Below are positions 61,602 through 64,000 of a stretch of 64,000 nucleotides of DNA, piece after piece. The notes beneath the pieces are model-generated. The model saw only the letters and a program-made list of their open reading frames with translations. It ran no database searches and was not told where the DNA came from. Location: contig NZ_FUZA01000001.1 of assembly GCF_900167945.1 (NCBI RefSeq), forward strand, positions 248,001-312,000, in the 5' to 3' direction. Numbering within the stretch: position 1 is the stretch's first letter; each line of letters opens with the position of its first letter. Made by a program: the position numbers and the translations under genes. The stretch comes from Dyadobacter psychrophilus. GTDB taxonomy: Bacteria > Bacteroidota > Bacteroidia > Cytophagales > Spirosomataceae.

Positions 61602-63458
61602 CTAATCGGCTGACTGTCTTCCAGCGTATAATATATACACGCCAGGGCCATGACAAGTAATGTTATTGTGCCTTTCCAGAGTTTTCTGGTGCTGTTCAAC
61701 GGATTGCGAATGTTCATCCCATCGCTCGTCTCTGGAATTGAGGATGCATGTCCACGCCCGCTGGTGGGCTGGCAGTTCAAATGTGGTCGGCTGTTCGGTC
61801 AGGCTGAAAAGGCATAGCAACTCCTCTTTTTGATCTGCGCTGCGGCGGTGCAGTGTAAAGGCGCCTTCGTTGACGAGAGTGGCCCTGATGTCGTTTTTAT
61901 CAAAATTGCGTAAAGCGGGATTTGTCTTGCGCAACGTGATCAGCGCTTTATGCCAATCATGCATGATCTTATACTTGCCGCCAGCTTGTTTTTCCCAAAC
62001 AATTTTTGATCTGTTGAATGTATCTTCTTGTTGTGGATTAAGCGGCTCCGAGTCCCAATCGAAACTTTCAAACTCTTTTTTCCTGCCTTCAACAACCAAC
62101 TGAATGAGCTCTTCATCCGAATGACTCACGAAATAGAAAAATGGTGCATCCTCGCCATATTCTTCGCCCATAAACAGCATAGGAACGTAAGGGGAAAGCA
62201 TGATGACCGCAGCAGCTAATTTTTGCCTTTCAAAATCCACCAGCATGCTTAGCCGCTCCCCGCCTACCCTGTTGCCGATCTGGTCATGGTTTTGATTAAA
62301 AACCACAAACTTAGTTCCCGATATTCCCACCGAAGATGCTCCGTGTCGTCTTTTCCGAAACTTCACATATTCTCCGCTATGTACAAAACCATCCGTATAG
62401 GCTTTCAACAGCTGTGATGTCTGCCCAAAATCTTCATATCTCTTCCGACCCTGATTATCGAGAAGCACGTAAGAAGCATGGTGAAAGTCATCCAGCCATT
62501 GTGCCGTGAACCCCAGCCCTCCCACTTCCGGCGATTTTACAACGTGTGGGCTGTTGAGGTCACTTTCCGCAATCATGTGAAACGAGCGACCATTTTGCTG
62601 CCTGGCCCGGTTGAGCTTCTGGTAAACAACTTCCCAGAAATGCTTCGCGCTATTGTCGTAAATCGTGTGGATTGCGTCCAGCCTTAATCCATCCAAGTGA
62701 TATTTTTCATACCAAAACACAGGATTCTCCGAAAAATATTCCCGGACACCGTCCGAATATTCTCCATCCAAATTGATGGCCCGGCCCCACGGCGTTTTAT
62801 AACTATCCGTAAAATATGGCCCGAACTCACCGAAATAATTGCCTTCCGGCCCCAAATGATTGTAAACCATATCTAAAATAACTGCTATGCCCGCCTTATG
62901 CGCGGCATTGACCAGGGATTTCAGCTTATCCGGACCGCCATAAGCACTGTGTACGGCATACGGATAAACGCCGTCGTAACCCCAGTTCCGGTTTCCGGGA
63001 AACTCATTGACAGGCATTAGTTCAATCGCATTAATCCCGGTGGCTGCGAGTTTTTCCAATCTTGGAATAATGGCTTCGAATGTTCCTTCGGGCGTAAATG
63101 TCCCAACGTGCAGCTCGTAAATTATCAGGTCCTCGAATGGTAAACCTTTCCAGTCCTGATCTTCCCAGCGGAATGCACTGTGATCCACCACTTCCGATGC
63201 GCCATGCACGCCTTCCGGCTGATACTGGGAAGCCGGGTCAGGAAAGCGATTGTTGCCATTAGGTGAAAAAAAATACTGAAAACCGGCTCCTGCTTCGTCT
63301 AGAACGAATTCGAAATAACCATCTTCCTGTTTTATCATCTCAAAAGCCTGCTTTCGGGGTGAGGTAAGTTGGAGTTGCATGCGCTCTTTTTCTGGTGCCC
63401 AAACGGTAAACTTTACTCGGTTTCCCAAACATTGCACACCTATTTTTTGCATTATCAT
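61602..63458 (-). CDS. treZ: Malto-oligosyltrehalose trehalohydrolase
   Basis: GH13 enzyme that releases trehalose from maltooligosyltrehalose, the second step of the TreY/TreZ route. N-terminal CBM48-like beta domain (residues ~8-95, VKFTVWAPEKERMQL), then a TIM barrel with the four GH13 regions: DMVYNHLGPEG (196-206), GLRLDAIHTI with the nucleophile D261, MIAESDLNSP with the acid E298, and NQNHDQIGN with H391-D392. The IHTIYDN after D261 and ESDLNSP are TreZ hallmarks. 618 aa is usual. TreY is not in the window; a GH13 alpha-glucosidase is divergent upstream. Two start codons (63458, 63452) are possible. Confidence 0.92.
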   Translation of the reverse strand: MIMQKIGVQCLGNRVKFTVWAPEKERMQLQLTSPRKQAFEMIKQEDGYFEFVLDEAGAGFQYFFSPNGNNRFPDPASQYQPEGVHGASEVVDHSAFRWEDQDWKGLPFEDLIIYELHVGTFTPEGTFEAIIPRLEKLAATGINAIELMPVNEFPGNRNWGYDGVYPYAVHSAYGGPDKLKSLVNAAHKAGIAVILDMVYNHLGPEGNYFGEFGPYFTDSYKTPWGRAINLDGEYSDGVREYFSENPVFWYEKYHLDGLRLDAIHTIYDNSAKHFWEVVYQKLNRARQQNGRSFHMIAESDLNSPHVVKSPEVGGLGFTAQWLDDFHHASYVLLDNQGRKRYEDFGQTSQLLKAYTDGFVHSGEYVKFRKRRHGASSVGISGTKFVVFNQNHDQIGNRVGGERLSMLVDFERQKLAAAVIMLSPYVPMLFMGEEYGEDAPFFYFVSHSDEELIQLVVEGRKKEFESFDWDSEPLNPQQEDTFNRSKIVWEKQAGGKYKIMHDWHKALITLRKTNPALRNFDKNDIRATLVNEGAFTLHRRSADQKEELLCLFSLTEQPTTFELPAHQRAWTCILNSRDERWDEHSQSVEQHQKTLERHNNITCHGPGVYILYAGRQSAD

Positions 63459-63579
63459 GAAGGTAAAGGTTCGTGAATCGGATAAAGTAAAATCAAAAAA
63501 CTATTGCTCTTATTCCTAAAAATTATGCCATTTGGCAGTATCTGTTACTTGCCTAACGAATGAGAAAGACCGGGTTTGA

Positions 63580-64000
<421 letters not shown>

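Overview
The window looks like a chromosomal segment of a Bacteroidota bacterium, most likely order Cytophagales and close to Dyadobacter/Spirosomaceae (inference from gene content, no search run). Evidence: many TAnnTTTG-type -7 promoter elements, weak Shine-Dalgarno sequences, several GTG/TTG starts, a CarB without the C-terminal regulatory domain, a DUF4834 protein, BshA of bacillithiol synthesis, a TonB-dependent receptor with a carboxypeptidase-like N-terminal domain, SurA-like isomerases in tandem and Rcp1-type response regulators. No rRNA, tRNA, CRISPR array, insertion sequence, integrase or phage gene was seen; this is a housekeeping region with a few accessory modules.

Layout. 1-5.5 kb: the 3' end of a thioredoxin-fold protein without a CxxC, a BamA/TamA-like outer-membrane protein and carB. 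5.5-8.4 kb (minus): bshA, a type II NADH dehydrogenase with a hairpin abutting its start codon, and a DUF4834 protein. 8.6-16.6 kb (plus): a UbiA-type prenyltransferase, a TapB/DUF3108-like exported protein, a purN-DMT transporter-J-domain operon behind a palindrome, a porin with a GT39-like membrane protein, and a DEAD-box-family helicase whose motif II reads DEVD. 16.6-25.9 kb: an ABC exporter, a duplicated DUF4394 lipoprotein followed by two exported ferritin-like proteins, hemA, a histidine kinase and two tandem paralogous lipoproteins. 25.9-31.9 kb: an orphan LuxE-like acyl-activating protein, a gluconate-dehydrogenase-subunit-3/GMC oxidoreductase pair, a DUF5009 membrane acyltransferase, a VOC protein and a small helical protein.

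32-39.3 kb: an envelope-folding cluster (a lipoprotein with two parvulin domains and an OmpA-like module, then a SurA-like protein), a MoxR ATPase, a ketoglutarate-semialdehyde-type aldehyde dehydrogenase, and truA convergent with it. 39.4-47.7 kb: glnS, a small unknown protein, a ferritin with a perfect dyad over its promoter, a GNAT acetyltransferase, then a FUSC-OYE-DMT operon. 47.7-60 kb: signalling genes (two multi-PAS kinases, two stand-alone receivers) interleaved with a TonB-dependent receptor, a MATE exporter and a GapN-like dehydrogenase that lacks the usual ELGGK glutamate. 60-64 kb: a cupin, an MBL-fold hydrolase with a C-terminal membrane anchor, TreZ, and the start of a GH13 alpha-glucosidase cut by the window edge.

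How the genes fit together: iron/oxidation handling recurs (exported ferritin pair, cytosolic ferritin, hemA, bacillithiol, OYE), as does outer-membrane biogenesis (BamA-like, SurA-like pair, porin, TonB receptor). The most promising less-described items are the DUF4394/exported-ferritin locus, the parvulin-OmpA lipoprotein, the orphan LuxE-like gene, the GapN active-site variant and several palindromes at promoters or start codons.
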